From the NCBI GenBank assembly GCA_965153355.1, contig OZ231126.1, positions 97,092,001 to 97,156,000 on the forward strand: DNA of 64,000 bases, given 5' to 3'. The DNA comes from Flaccisagitta enflata. Lineage: Eukaryota > Chaetognatha > Sagittoidea > Aphragmophora. Position 1 is the first letter of the stretch. Every line of letters starts with the position of its first letter. A program made the translations under genes and the position numbers. The notes below the pieces were generated by a model. That model saw only the letters and a list, made by a program, of their open reading frames with translations, made no database searches and was not told where the DNA came from. Below are positions 10,689 through 22,036 of the stretch, piece after piece.

Positions 10689-11584
10689 CTTTTAAAAATG
10701 ACTAATTTCATAGATTTCATGAATTAATATAAAAAAATTTATGGATAGATACTAAAAAATGTCTGATCATAATGAAAATTGACATGCAGGTGGTTCGGTG
10801 CTTCATTTAACTACCATGAAACATGAAGTTTCTTTAACAGGAAGTATCCCATTTAAAACTCTGAACAAAAAATATCCTTTTTTTCATATTTCTGTTGAAT
10901 CTGACATGGGTGCACCCTAAATAACAAATTTGCATAGAAATTGAAAAATTGGAAAAACCAAAAAAATCAGACGCTAGTAAATTACATTATCTCGGGTCTG
11001 ATGTTTTTAAAAACGCAAAATATTCATCCATGTTCAAGATTTGTTATTTAGGGGATGAAAAATGTTTTTTTTCAAAAATTTAAAATTTCACAATTTGAAA
11101 TAGAAAAACTCACAAAATTGATACTTTAACTCAACCGATTGTTACAAAATTTGGAATGCTTAAGGTGCTTCCTTTGACTACCATTCAAATTTCATGACTT
11201 TAATCCAATGGTAAGTACCCCAAATGAATTTTTTCAAAATAAAATTCTTTTTTTTCAAAAGTCAATTGTCAGCTGACATTTTTTATAAGGAACCTGATAA
11301 AGACATTCAAAATGCTCAAAATGATGTGGCAAAAAAGTTTTATATTTGTGTCAGATAGATATGAATAGCCCCTCAAAAAAAATTCGACCATATTATACAA
11401 ACTGTGTCGGTAATAATGCAATAAAGATACCTCTTCCAAACAATTCTCACTCTTTTCTGAGATTTTGCTTGAAAATTTTGCAATTTTACGACCATTTTAC
11501 TGTACAAAGCATGCAATTTGAAGACTGATTCTTTGAAATAGTATGAATGGGCTCACATGGTCAAGGATTGATAATTTTGTAGAA

Positions 11585-11927
11585 AACAAGGCCAACACCT
11601 ATAAGTCGCGTGCGAGACATAAATAACTTAAGATGACTTTTATTGACTCAAGATGACTTGAAATGATTCAAGACGACTTTAAATGACTTAAAAAGACCTA
11701 AAATGACTGAAATGACTACTTTGACCTATTTGACTTAAGTGACTTAGAATGACTTAGAATGACTAAGAATGACTTTGAATAACTTAGAATGACTTAGAAT
11801 GACTTAAAATGACTTAGAATGACTAGATATAACTTAAAGTATAGTAAAAAAGTAAAGTGTGACGGACAGACGGACCGACGGACCAACGGACCGACAAAGC
11901 GGGTTGTAGAGTCGCGTGCACGCGACT
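11585..11927 (+). mobile_element. HP element with GACTTAGAAT minisatellite core
   Basis: Starts AACAAGGCC, with box AAGTCGCGTGCG close behind. The core at 11630-11840 is a roughly 10-bp tandem repeat (GACTTAGAAT/GACTTAAAAT). It ends in GACGGACCGACGG repeats, GTTGTAG and the perfect 18-bp palindrome AGTCGCGTGCACGCGACT, then AAAAA. A second HP 5' end in reverse orientation (ending 12076) follows without a recognisable 3' hairpin. Confidence 0.8.
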
Positions 11928-12278
11928 AAAAATAGTGCAAAAAAGTGATGGAAAAAGAGTGTCAAGATATGGTTCATGATGTCTTACTGCTCCTGGCCAA
12001 ATGCTTGGTTAGCCTTTTATATCACTGCCCCTGCCCACCCACACGCCGCTGGAGCGGCCGTGTGTCCGACCTTGTTTCTTAAATTTTCATTGTCATTAAT
12101 TGTTAATCTAACTCATTTACCAAATCCGAAAATGACAGTTACGGTCAATAATCGATAATTTGGCCAATTGATGAAAAGTAAAAAAATCGTCTGTCATTTC
12201 ATATGTATCGCCCGCATTTGATACTTGCAGTCTCAAGGTTGATAACGCTAATAACTGAAAATACTTATTTTTTTTTAC

Positions 12279-12389
12279 CATGACATTTCTTCCCGATCCA
12301 TCCCTTTGGACATTGACAAGTGAATGAGTCAACTGTATTATTGCATTTTCCGCCATTCTGACACGGAGTCCAGTCACATTCGCTTCGCT
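12279..12389 (-). CDS. vWA-EGF gene, exon 10: EGF-like module 2
   Basis: A 111-bp exon, acceptor TGGTTCAG, donor GTAAAA, phase 1-1. The module is ECDWTPCQNGGKC... then CQCPKGWIGKKC, with all six cysteines and the GG turn. The donor is weaker than GTRAGT consensus. The module resembles EGF-4 (ECDWxPC) more than EGF-3, which suggests alternate-module duplication. Confidence 0.88.
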
Positions 12390-12429
12390 CTGAACCAAGG
12401 ATGAAGGATTTCTTAGCATTCATTAGTTA

Positions 12430-13018
12430 CAGGGTGTTTCATGCCAAATTAGATATAAGAAAACGATGCCATTTTGCTTCTAAAAATGCAAAAGTAATTC
12501 TGAAAAAAGATTCAAAGAGCACTTAAGCTCCAATTTTTTGTGTAAAAATTTCATGGGTTTGGGTCAAATATCTTAGCCACAACATCAATTTGAAGTAAAA
12601 TGAGCATTTAAAGGAGAAGCTTTTTTCACATAATTTTGATTTTGAAAGTTTTTCTTTGAAGTGCTCTAATTTCTGAACGGCTTGAGCCACAGATGCCAGA
12701 TTGGTCCCAAATTAAAGAGAATTTGATAAACTTTAATTTGAGACTAATCTGGTATCTGTAACTCAAGCCGTTTAGAAATGAGAACGCTTCAAAGAAAAAC
12801 TTTAAGAATCAAAATTATGTCAAAAGAGCTTCTCTGTGAAATGCTCATTTTGTTTCAAATTGATGTTGTGGCTAAGATATTTGACCCAGACCCATGAAAT
12901 TTTTACACAAAAAATCGGAGCTTAAGTGCTCTTTGAATCTTTTTTCAGAATTATTATTGCATTTTTAGAAGCAGATTGGCATCGTTTTCTTAAATCTATT
13001 TTGGCATGAAACACCATG
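12430..13018. mobile_element. Foldback element with TA duplication (CAGGGTGTTTCATGCC ends)
   Basis: A long palindrome of about 590 bp centred near 12725. The left arm CAGGGTGTTTCATGCC pairs with the right end GGCATGAAACACCATG, and TA flanks both sides. The arms contain TTTCTGAACGGCTTGAGCC and its counterpart. No ORF. An end of the same type (GAAACACCCTGTA) is at about 61239-61251. Confidence 0.8.
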
Positions 13019-13133
13019 TACAATGCTGATCCCGTGTAGCATCATGGCAGAGCTCCAAGGCAGGTAAGCGCTTTAGTGCGGCAGTTGCGGCCGAACAAGG
13101 AGGGAAAAGGAGTGAAATGAAGAAACAAAGGTA

Positions 13134-14013
13134 GGGTGAAGTGGGGTAAAATGGGTTACTTTTTCAATAAATTATTAAATATTTCTTAATTCTTTATCTT
13201 TTCTCTTCTACCACAAAAAAGGAAATTGCCCCCAAAAAATAAGCGAGGGGGGGCAACCCCCCCCCTTTTCTAAAATGATTAGGTGACCCATTTTACCCCA
13301 TCAAGGTGGGGTAAAATGGGTCACCTACCTCTTTTTGAAAAACAGCGGCCATTACTTGATTCCAAGTGAGGAGCTACAACGCATTAGTGAAAAACAAGTG
13401 ACCTAACATATAAATTGAGCTAAAAAAAGTATTTTAAGGCAAAAAATATTTGGTTACGTGATAAGTTTTTTGAAAATAACGATTTAGCATCAAATCATCA
13501 TTTTCATATTATAGAATCTTTCAAAAACAATGGAACCAGATGCTTAGGGCTGGAATGAGCTGTATCTCACTTACTCGGACCCATGAGATTGGAAAACAAG
13601 CATATTTCATCATTTTGATGAAAATTTCATGATTTTAGCATGGTGACCCATTTTACCCCATATTACTAGCTAATTATACGTAAAAACTGAAAACCATTAA
13701 TGCCCACATTTAATTATCCATCCATATTACTTAGGCAATGGGTAATGGCTTTCTTCCTCAGTTTGGTCTCCATGGAAACAAGAAGTTGGTTTCATGCCTA
13801 GCGACCAACAATTTTTATCTGTTAACTATTTATTCTAACAATGCATCTAAATAGTACCAACAAGGGGCAATTACCTATCTTGGAGGAGGATATGGCACCC
13901 TGTTCTCCAGACCAGAAGCAAAAATAGCTTCATTTCAACAAAATATAGCAAAATTTAAAAAAAAGTTAAGTGACCCATTTTACCCCGCTGACCCATTTCA
14001 CCCCACTCTACCC
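13134..14013. mobile_element. GTGGGGTAAAATGGGTCAC element, copy 1
   Basis: An 880-bp element flanked by TA. Ends are GGGTGAAGTGGGGTAAAATG and the inverted CATTTTACCCC...CTACCC. The motif GACCCATTTTACCCC recurs internally several times in both orientations. It is inverted relative to the copy at 17320-18850 and serves as its uninterrupted reference. Confidence 0.85.
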
Positions 14014-14057
14014 TAAAAAGGATAAGAAGAATTAGAAAGAAAGAAAAACAGAAAGTG

Positions 14058-14270
14058 ACAAGTGACGCGGGATCACAATACCGTTGCGGACGGGTGGCCA
14101 GGAGTATACAATCTCCATCCACACCCTCACCCACCCCATACACACTAACAAACATACTAATTCAACTGCAGCTTCAAAAATGCGAGTTATGGCACTTATC
14201 AACTCGGTCATTACAGACCAACGGACCAACGGATGGACAAAGCCTCTTATAGAATTGCGAGTCCGCAACT
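14058..14270 (+). mobile_element. HP element, GTTGCG subfamily
   Basis: Starts ACAAG with 5' hairpin TGACGCGGGATCA. The 5' box is CGTTGCGGACGGG. The 3' hairpin is ATTGCGAGTCCGCAACT, then AAAAAAA. The left arm of the 3' hairpin has decayed by one base. Confidence 0.8.
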
Positions 14271-14521
14271 AAAAAAAGTTTACGCCGATGTGTAAATTTG
14301 ACAATTTCTGCGTCAGCATTTACGTCTGTACTTAGTCTTGGCCTAAGTGGATGTAATCCTCATTTGCATATTGTAGTTTTATGTTTCATACGAGCCATTA
14401 GACCTTCTTTAACAAGGGAAAAGTACCTCTCTGCGTCAAAAAAAAAATACACCTCATCACAATGCAAATAAGCAGTTATCAATAACCAGATTCCAATATC
14501 GTTCGTTTTACACTTTTTTTT

Positions 14522-14837
14522 AGAAGATTCCGTCAGGAACGCATCTCCATAAGAGGGTCTGTCCGTCGGTCTCTCCGTCCGTCGGTGCATCGGTCCGTTG
14601 GTCCGTCCATCGGTCCGTATGTCCGTTACGCAAGTTCAAAAACCGCGTTTCTCGGCTGTTTTTGTCCACTGTGAGATCCTATACTGAAACAAATGATCAA
14701 CCAACATGTTTTAAGAGCCTCCTTAAGCACCTAGTCGTTTCACCCATCTGTTCGTCCATCTGTCTCCCCATATATGTCACATGATCAATACAGGCAGAGA
14801 AACGTCCTGGACGCATCGTTGCCCGGTCCGGCTTGTT
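14522..14837 (-). mobile_element. HP element, GATGCG subfamily
   Basis: Reverse orientation. The 3' hairpin region AGAAGATTCCG...ACGCATCT is decayed in its left arm, next to TATAAGAGGG and GTCCGTCGG repeats. The 5' end reads GACGCATCGTTGCCC then GGTCCGGCTTGTT. It is paired in inverted orientation with the copy at 15246-15506, about 410 bp apart. Confidence 0.75.
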
Positions 14838-15245
14838 TTATAGGAACCTAGTTTATAAGAACATCAAGGCTTTGATTAGCCTCAAAATCAAGAACATGTT
14901 AAAAACATATGAAGGCTTCAAATCTTGAGAAAAAAATTTCGCTTAAAGTAACATCAACATCAACATTAATAAAACACTAACATTTTTTAATTTCTAATAT
15001 AAATAAAAATATCCCCAGACATTAATGTTTGGCATTTGTTTTAATAAAATTCAAAAAAATATATTCAATATGATCAAATGATAGTATATTATAAGGATCC
15101 TTATAGTTTATTTAGTATTTTGAATTACGAAAGCTCTAAAAACGTTGAAGGCTTTATTTGGCCTCGAAAATAATTACATGGAGCCTTTTAAAAAAAAATG
15201 ATGTTCTTATAAAAAGAAGTGTAATTTGAAAGGATATACATAGAA

Positions 15246-15506
15246 AACAAGCCCGACCAGGCAACAATGCGTCCGGGCTGTGTCTCTATGTATATTGATC
15301 ATGTGACATATATATGGAGAGACAGATGGGACAGACAGGGAGAAAAGGCCCTTAAAACATGTTGGTTGATCATTTGTTTCAGTATAGGATCTCAGCGTGG
15401 CCAAAACCGCTGAGAAACGCGGTTTTTGCACAGGCGTAAAGGACGGACGGACCGACGGACCAACAAGGATGGACAGACCCTCTTATAGAGATGCGAGGAC
15501 GCATCT
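15246..15506 (+). mobile_element. HP element, GATGCG subfamily, complete
   Basis: Starts AACAAGCCCGACCAGGCAAC (hairpin GCCnnnnnGGC) with box AATGCGTCC. Body shared with the inverted copy upstream. The 3' end is TCTTATAG then AGATGCG-AGGA-CGCATCT, then AAAAA. The 5' box ATGCGTCC equals the reverse complement of the right hairpin arm. Confidence 0.82.
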
Positions 15507-16129
15507 AAAAAGTTACAAATCATGAGTGGAAATTGAATGTTGTAGTCCTTTCTTTTAATGCCGTAAATAGGTCCTGACCTTCCAGCTCCCTCTCAGATGT
15601 GGATCTTTGATACCAACTTAGCTAAAAACCTTCAAGATCTAGCTACTTAAAGAGGTACCATAGCAACCAGATTAGGCATTTGGAATTTAGCTACTTTCTT
15701 TAGTTACCTTTAAGATAAAAATTTAGCTACTTTTAGTAAAATCATAAAAATGTTTCGTTCAGGGGCTAGAATTTTAGCCCAAGAAGGTAATTTACCGTCT
15801 GAAAGGGCTGAATTCTGGTCTAAGAGCTAATTTGAGTATAAGTTTAAAGTTTTATTAAGCTCATTCATGGTCTAATATTGGCCACTTTGAGGCTTAAAAT
15901 ACCTTGTTTAGGTGGGAAAGAGCACAGTTATGGATAAGAAGGGCAGCATTTTCGCAAATACAAGCATATCTCAAACCAAAGACATTATTTTGTAAAAACA
16001 GTTTTAGGCAACAAAAAGTAAGAAACAATGGACAGGTGAACATAGGAAAATTCACTTTTGTATAGTAAAGGATAATAGCTCTTTACCACAGCTGCCCAAA
16101 ATACGAAGTGGTGGTTAATTTAAAGGATT

Positions 16130-17310
16130 TCTATTTTTGTCCCGGACAAAAAGTTTTTTATTGTCCCTGACAAACAGTTTTTGTCAGTGACTATGAAGTA
16201 GCAGTGATACATAGTCTGTTCGTTTGTTCGTTTGTCGTTTGGCGTTAGTTTAAAACCTTCTCATATTTTCGGAACCAAACTTCAGAATTATATAAAATTT
16301 TGCTGGTGTTGTTTATAGGTCAATAGGACCTTGTGTACCAATTTTCAAAAAAATTCATAAACTTTTACTACCCTTTTCCTATTATTTTTGTAGTAATATT
16401 TAGCTGGGACTTAAGTGGTTTGTTAGAATATAATTTTATTTTTTTGGACATGTACTAAAAGTGTTGCCCCTCATGGTGACCTATCATCCCATGATGTATC
16501 TTTTATAAAGATGAAGGCCTTTTTCCCTTTAATCACTAAAAATTATAACCTTAACCAATTGTAGATCAAATTCACCTATATCCCACCCCCTGATAGAATT
16601 AAGGGACTCAATTGGGGAGAATACGGACACCCTGGTTCCCCTTTTTTTCAATTAGGTAAATTTTAACCAAATTTGGGCTGAGTTGGTGGTCCCGACCAAT
16701 GCCAGAAGACAGCTCTAACATACCCTTCCCATAAAATATTCATTATTTTTCAAAAATATTAAAACATGTTTTTAGGTGCGACAAAGCACCTCTATAACTG
16801 GCTGTGTCCGTTGGTTGGTTGGTCTGTCTGTCTGTGGGGTAACGCATTCGTTCGACAATCCACACGTCGCACATATTGGCCTACTTGGCCTGGTTTAAGA
16901 TAGGAAATTATGATGCATTTAGTAAAAAGTATATGCCTAAGGAATTTTGATAGTGTTTCAAAAGACCATATTTTAGGTATGTATGTGTATGTAATGGAAG
17001 CTTACACTATATAAATGTCCATATTATTTCCGGATTTTATTCAATTTCTGTTTCCTTTTGATTAATTGTATGAGTTTTATGTAGGATGAATTGTTGCACA
17101 TGTCACATAGGCAAAGGGTAGTAAAGGTATGTGAATTTTTTTCTAATTTGGTACACAAGTACAGGGTAGTAAATAAATAACCCCTGCAAAATTCGAATTA
17201 AATCTGAAGTCTGGTTTATGAGATATTAGCTTATTTATCTAGTAGTATGTTGCTAGGACTTAGGCAGTTTACATAGGCAAAGGGTAGCAAAGTTATGTGA
17301 ATTCTTTTTT
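16130..17310. repeat. Composite dispersed repeat, inverted relative to 42.0-44.18 kb
   Basis: Near 16145-16200 are two hairpins: TTTTTGTCCCGGACAAAAA, and one pairing CTGACAAA with TTTGTCAG. A body follows that matches 42000-44180 in reverse order: AACCTTCTCATATTTTCGG, GACCTTGTGTACCAATTTTC, and CCCGAYCAATGCCAGAAGAC. The end carries tandem units of about 155-170 bp (GTCTGGTTTATGAGATATTAGC) that also appear at 18860-19000, 19690-19770 and 42000-42500. Confidence 0.65.
16774..16894 (-). mobile_element. HP element, GGTGCG subfamily
   Basis: Reverse orientation. 3' hairpin AGGTGCGACAAAGCACCT, TCTATAACTGGC, short GTTGGTTGGTC repeats, then the 5' region with GTCGCACATATT and hairpin GGCC-TACTT-GGCC. 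It sits inside the larger dispersed repeat. Another member of the subfamily is at 50564-50677. Confidence 0.75.
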
Positions 17311-17319
17311 AATTTGATA

Positions 17320-18850
17320 GGGTAGAGTGGGGTAAAATGGGTCAGCGGGGTAAAATGGGTCACTTAACTTTTTTTTTAAATTTTGCTATAATTTGTTAAA
17401 ACGAAGCAATTTTTGCTTCTGGTCTGGGGAATATGGTGCCTTATCCTCCTCCAAGATAGGTAGTTGCCCCTTGTTGGTACTATTTGGATGCATTGTGAAA
17501 ATAAATAGTTAATAGATAAAAATTATTGGTCGATAGGCATGAAACCAACTTCTTGTTTCCATGGAGACCAAATTGAGGAAGAAAGCCGTTACCCACTGCC
17601 TAAGTAATACGGATGGATGGTTAAATGTGGGCAGTAATGGTTTTCAGTTTTTACGTATAATTAGCTAAAAAAATAGTTTTTAGTAATGTGGGGTAAAATG
17701 GGTCACCATGCTAAAATCATGAAATTTTCATCAAAATGATGAAATAACTATGGCAAAAAAAAAAAGCGAACAACTTGTTTGTCAATGTTTCACATACAAG
17801 CAATGAGAAAAACATGGCAAAATCGATGACCATTTTAAAGATCTGCGAAAGATCTTTCAAGTGAGACCTTGCTGGATGTTCTAGCTCTATCCGTTTAGAA
17901 ATGGCATTAGAATGAAGACAGGTGGTCAAGAATTTGGAAATTCACTACGCCACTTTCATGGGTTATCTTTATTCTAACATAAAAACTAAACGCATTGAGT
18001 TAAAAAATCATTCTTGGCGCCATTTTAAAGAAAATTTGAAGCTCTTTAATTTGCTCATGGATAACGAGTAGCTAAGACAATCCTGAGCTGCATTATTGAC
18101 AAAAACGGAAAGACTAAAATCGCTCATTGGAAAAAAGTTGAAATAAGCACTTTTTTCAATTGGCGATTTTTTTCTTCAAATCATTGCCATTTCTAAACGA
18201 ATAAAGCTACAATGACCAGCAACGTCGCATTTGGAAGATTTTTTGCAGATCTTTAAAACGGTCATGGATTTTCTATGGTTCAGGCCCATAGTTGAGCAGA
18301 AACTAGCAAAACAAAGTGTTCGCTTTTTTTCTTTGCCATAGTTATGCTTGTTTTCCAATCTCATGGGTCAGAGTAAGTGAGATACAGCTCATTCCAGCCC
18401 TAAGCATCTTGTTCCATTGTTTCTGAAAGATTTTAAAATATGAAAATGATGATTTGATGCTAAACCGTTATTCTCAAAAAACATATCACGTAACCAAATA
18501 TTTTTTGCCTTAAAATACTTTCTTTAGCTCAATTTATATGTTAGGTCACTTGTTTTTCACTAATGCGTTGTAGCTCCTCATTTGGAATCAAGGAATGGCC
18601 GATGTTTTTCTAAAAAAGGTAGATGACCCATTTTACCCCACCATGATGGGGTAAAATGGGTCACCGAATCATTTTAGAAAAGGGGGGGGTTGCCCCCCTC
18701 GCTTATCTTTTGGGGGCAATTTCCTTTTTTGTGGTAGTAGAGAAAACACACATTGTCCATAATCAATCATAAAATTCTTCATTTTTATAAAGAATTAAGA
18801 AATATTTAATAATTAATCGTAAAAGTGACCCATTTTACCCCACTTCACCC
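17320..18850. mobile_element. GTGGGGTAAAATGGGTCAC element, copy 2 (interrupted)
   Basis: The same family as 13134-14013 but inverted, flanked by TA (17318-17319, 18851-18852). Ends are GGGTAGAGTGGGGTAAAATG and CCCCACTTCACCC. It is longer because another element (17747-18342) is inserted. Confidence 0.85.
17747..18342. mobile_element. ACTATGGC-ended foldback inserted in copy 2
   Basis: A 596-bp insertion with inverted ends ACTATGGCAAAAAAAAAAAG and CTTTGCCATAGT and TA duplicated at 17745-17746 and 18343-18344. The uninterrupted sequence in copy 1 (about 13600) has a single TA at the same place. The arms form an imperfect palindrome. No ORF is convincing. Confidence 0.85.
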
Positions 18851-19030
18851 TATACAAGTAAAGGATATTAATTGAACTGCCTCTGCAAAATTCAAATTAA
18901 ATCTGAAGTCTGGTTTATAAGATATTAGCTAATTAATGTAGTAATATGTTACTAGGACTTAGGCAATTTATATAGAAGATTGGAGTTGATAAATTCTTTT
19001 ACTTGCTCATTTATTACATTCTGATTTTTC

Positions 19031-20018
19031 TTTAGGTTTGCCATCATGGATTTCAAGATTCATCTTCAACTACTGTCATCATCTTCAACTACTGTCATCA
19101 TCTTCAACTACTGTCATCATCTTCAACTACTGTCATCATCTTCAACTACTGTCATCATCCTCAACTACTGTCATCATCTTCAACTACTGTCATCATCTTC
19201 AACTACTGTCAAAATCTTCAACTACTGTTATCATCTTCAACTACTGTTATCATCTTCAACTACTGTCATCATCTTCAACTACTGTCATCATCTTCAACTA
19301 CTGTCATCATCTTCAACTACTGTCATCATCTTCAACTACTGTCATCATATGTAGTTCAAATTCACCAAAATCCCACCCCCCTAATTAGGATTAAGGGGCT
19401 CAACTAGGGAGATGGACACTCTTGTTCACTTTTTTCAATTAGGTTATCTCTAACCAAAATTTTGGGCTGAGTTGATGGTCCCGATCAATGCCAGAAGACA
19501 GCTCTAACATTACCCTTTCCCTAAAATATTTACTAAAAATTTTTAAAAAATATTTAAACATGTTTTTTAAGCTAGGAAAATATGATACATTCAGTAAAAA
19601 GTATATGCCTAAGGCATTTTGATAGCTTTTCAAAAGACCATATTTTAGATGTATGTGTGTATGTAATGGAGGCTTACACTATATGATTGAACAGCCCCTG
19701 CAAAATTTGAATTAAATCTGGTTTATAAGATATTAGCTTATTAATGTAGTAATATGTTACTAGGACTTAAGCGATTTATTTTTTTAGGTTTTCCATCATG
19801 GATTTCAAGATTCATCTTCAACTCCTGTCATTTTCTTCAACTACTATCATCATCCTCAGCTACTGTAATCATCTTCAACTACTGTCATCATCTTCCACTA
19901 CTGTCATTATCTTCAACTACTGTCATTATCTTCAACTACTGTCATCATCTTCAGCTGCTGTCATCATATTCAACTACTGTCATCATCTTCCACTACTGTC
20001 ATCATCTTTCACTACTGT
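19031..20018. repeat. 19-bp minisatellite in two blocks
   Basis: Unit CATCATCTTCAACTACTGT at about 19065-19350, and a second, more diverged block at about 19815-20018. Each block is preceded by TCATGGATTTCAAGATTCATC, so a segment of roughly 760 bp is duplicated in tandem. Because 19 is not divisible by three and all frames stay open, it produces 100-116-aa pseudo-ORFs. A related AAGATGATGACAATAG tract is at 41340-41440. Confidence 0.85.
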
Positions 20019-20079
20019 CTTGGCCCGTGTATCCGGCCTTGTTACTTTTTCGGCGTTTTGGAGCTTTTTGAGCATACGG

Positions 20080-21570
20080 CCTGGGAATGAAAGGCAATAA
20101 AACCCGCTTGAAATAAAAAACGGGTTTTATTACCGGGTTTTATCAGGCTTTTTCAAAAAAATTTTGAAAAACACCCGGGTTTTTCTTTATGATTGTGTGC
20201 TGCTTAAAAACATTTATTTTCATAAAATACAGTTTCTCTCAATTTATTCTATCTATTTCTTATTACATTATCAGCAAATTGTTGATGAATTGACTCACTG
20301 ATACTGACGTTTTATAGATCAAACTGACGATGTCTCTTTTCTCATGCTCAGGATCGGGACCTCAGCAATGTTTTGGCAACCAGGACTCATACATATGGCT
20401 CAATTCCTTCAATGTTTAGTTCAACCTGATAGGACACTTTATGAAGTTTCTAAAGAATTCTCATCTCATTTGCTTAATACTATCTGTAAAATTTATCAAT
20501 CGAAACAATTCATTAGCTCTATACTTGGCACACCACGTGATCTGAGCTGAGATTAAAACCCGGGGTATACTCGGGTATTTGGGTATGCTCAGGTATTGCT
20601 TGGGTATTGTTTGGGTATTGCTCGGGCATTGCTAGGGTATTACTTGGGTATTGCTTGGGTATGCTTGGGTATGCCCGGGTATTACTAACGCATTGCTTTG
20701 GTATCACTTGGGATTGCTCGGGAATACTCGGGTATTTGGGTATGCTCGGGTATTGCTTGGGTATTGCCTGGGTATTGCTCGAGTATTACTTGGGTATTGC
20801 CAGGGCATTTCTTGGGTATGCTCAGGTATGCTCGGGTATTGCTCAGGTATTAATCTCACATTTTTCTATTAGAGATTACCAGGTGTGGCACCGAGTTCGT
20901 TTTTACATGATTACGTTCAGTTTTTGTTTTTCTCCAGTTACACTTTGATTCAGTAAGATCAAGAATAGATGGCTGGTAGTAGTAGATACTCCACGAGTCT
21001 TACTCTTCAGGTAAAAAATTTGACCCAATCAGAAACGGTTTTGATACAATAAGAATTGTGTTCGAAGCAACATTATACATACATCAGCTTGCCTATTACA
21101 TTATTTGGTACACTTGTACAAGCATCTGTCGATCTTTTGTTTTTAAGACTTTTTAAGCGTTGTTTTTGAATTAGGGTTAGGGGTGGGTGTAGGGTTAGGG
21201 TTAGGGTTGGGTATAGTTTTAGGGCTAGGGTTAGGGACAAGGTTTGCTTTAGGGCTAAGGGTTGGCTGGGTTTTATGTATTACAACCCGAAGCTATTCGA
21301 ATTTAATTCGCTCTGGCGGAGGATTCTGAAAGAAAAACAAAATCGTGCAGAGACTCAATCAGCAGCTCCCATTATTTAAGTTTCCCTATTTTATGATTAC
21401 TTTATTGAACATAAATATATCCCAGTTTAGAATGTCTTTACAGTAGCACACAATCAACTTTTGAAAAAACCCGGAATTTGAAAAAAAAAAAGCAGATAAA
21501 ACGCGGGTTTTTTAAAAAACCCAGTTTTTTTTGTTTTTTTATTCAAAATTTTGGTTTTTTTACATTCCCT
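20080..21570. mobile_element. hAT-like insertion with 8-bp target duplication
   Basis: Flanked by GCATACGG (20072-20079) and GCATACAG (21571-21578), a near-perfect 8-bp duplication typical of hAT transposition. Short inverted ends contain GGGAATG/CATTCCC. The contents are CGGGTTTTAT motifs near both ends, a roughly 10-bp TCGGGTATTGCT-type minisatellite (20560-20850), and a TTAGGG-rich repeat (21100-21385). It holds small open frames (such as 20344-20550) but no recognised transposase. Confidence 0.65.
21100..21385 (+). repeat. TTAGGG-containing dispersed repeat, copy 1
   Basis: Starts TTTGGTACACTTGTACAAGC, then GTCGATCTTTTGTTTTTAAG, a degenerate (TTAGGG)n stretch (21170-21260), then CGAAGCTATTC and AATTCGCTCTGGCGGAGG. 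The second copy is at 42755-43020 in the same orientation. Confidence 0.8.
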
Positions 21571-21922
21571 GCATACAGCTCCTGCCCAGATGCCCTAGTG
21601 ACTTTCTCCAGCACTGCTTCTGCCCACCCGCACGCGACTAGGGTAGCCGTGTATCCGGCCTTGTTTTACTAAACATCGCTTTTACGGAAAAAACGTCTAA
21701 CTCGGAACACTTGACACATAATTGCACAATTGGTGCTCTTTGATATTTAATCTTTTTTCTGTAGTCTCTTATCATTCAAAGGCTTTGCAGGAGCAGAATG
21801 TCTTAGTTTTCCATTGCTTTATTGGAAAGTCAAGCACCCTGCATATGATAGGTCGTTATACAACATTATGCATGACACGCAAGAATTACTCTATTTTTAT
21901 CACTGCCTTGCAAAACCGTTAC

Positions 21923-22036
21923 CTTCGCAAGTGAGACCACTCCAGCCTTTCCTGCACTCGCATGAGAAAGATTCGGACGACGTCTGAGAGCAATTTCCAT
22001 CATTCTCACAGGGTTTTGTGCCGCAAATGTCAATCA
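21923..22036 (-). CDS. vWA-EGF gene, exon 9: EGF-like module 1
   Basis: A 114-bp exon, acceptor TTCTCTTCAG, donor GTAACG, phase 1-1. The module reads ICGTKPCENDGNC... then CECRKGWSGLTCE with six cysteines, one codon longer than the other three EGF exons. It joins the preceding linker exon in phase (Glu-G + TG = Val). Its acceptor side is amplified into a tandem array at 22037-22480. Confidence 0.88.

Larger units (their letters stand above)
20045..21665 (-). mobile_element. HP element fragment split by a hAT-like insertion
   Basis: The left part at 20045-20079 is HP interior (ACTTTTTCGGCGTTTTGG). The right part at 21571-21665 continues with GCTCCTGCCC boxes, CACGCGACTAGGGTAG and hairpin GCCG-TGTATC-CGGC, then CTTGTT. 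The 1491-bp insertion between them is listed separately. Another HP 5' terminus ends at 20044, and the 3' hairpin of this copy is not visible. Confidence 0.65.

Noticed and set aside
20344-20550. 68-aa ORF inside the hAT-like element as transposase remnant
   Set aside because: No recognisable hAT motif; too short to assign.
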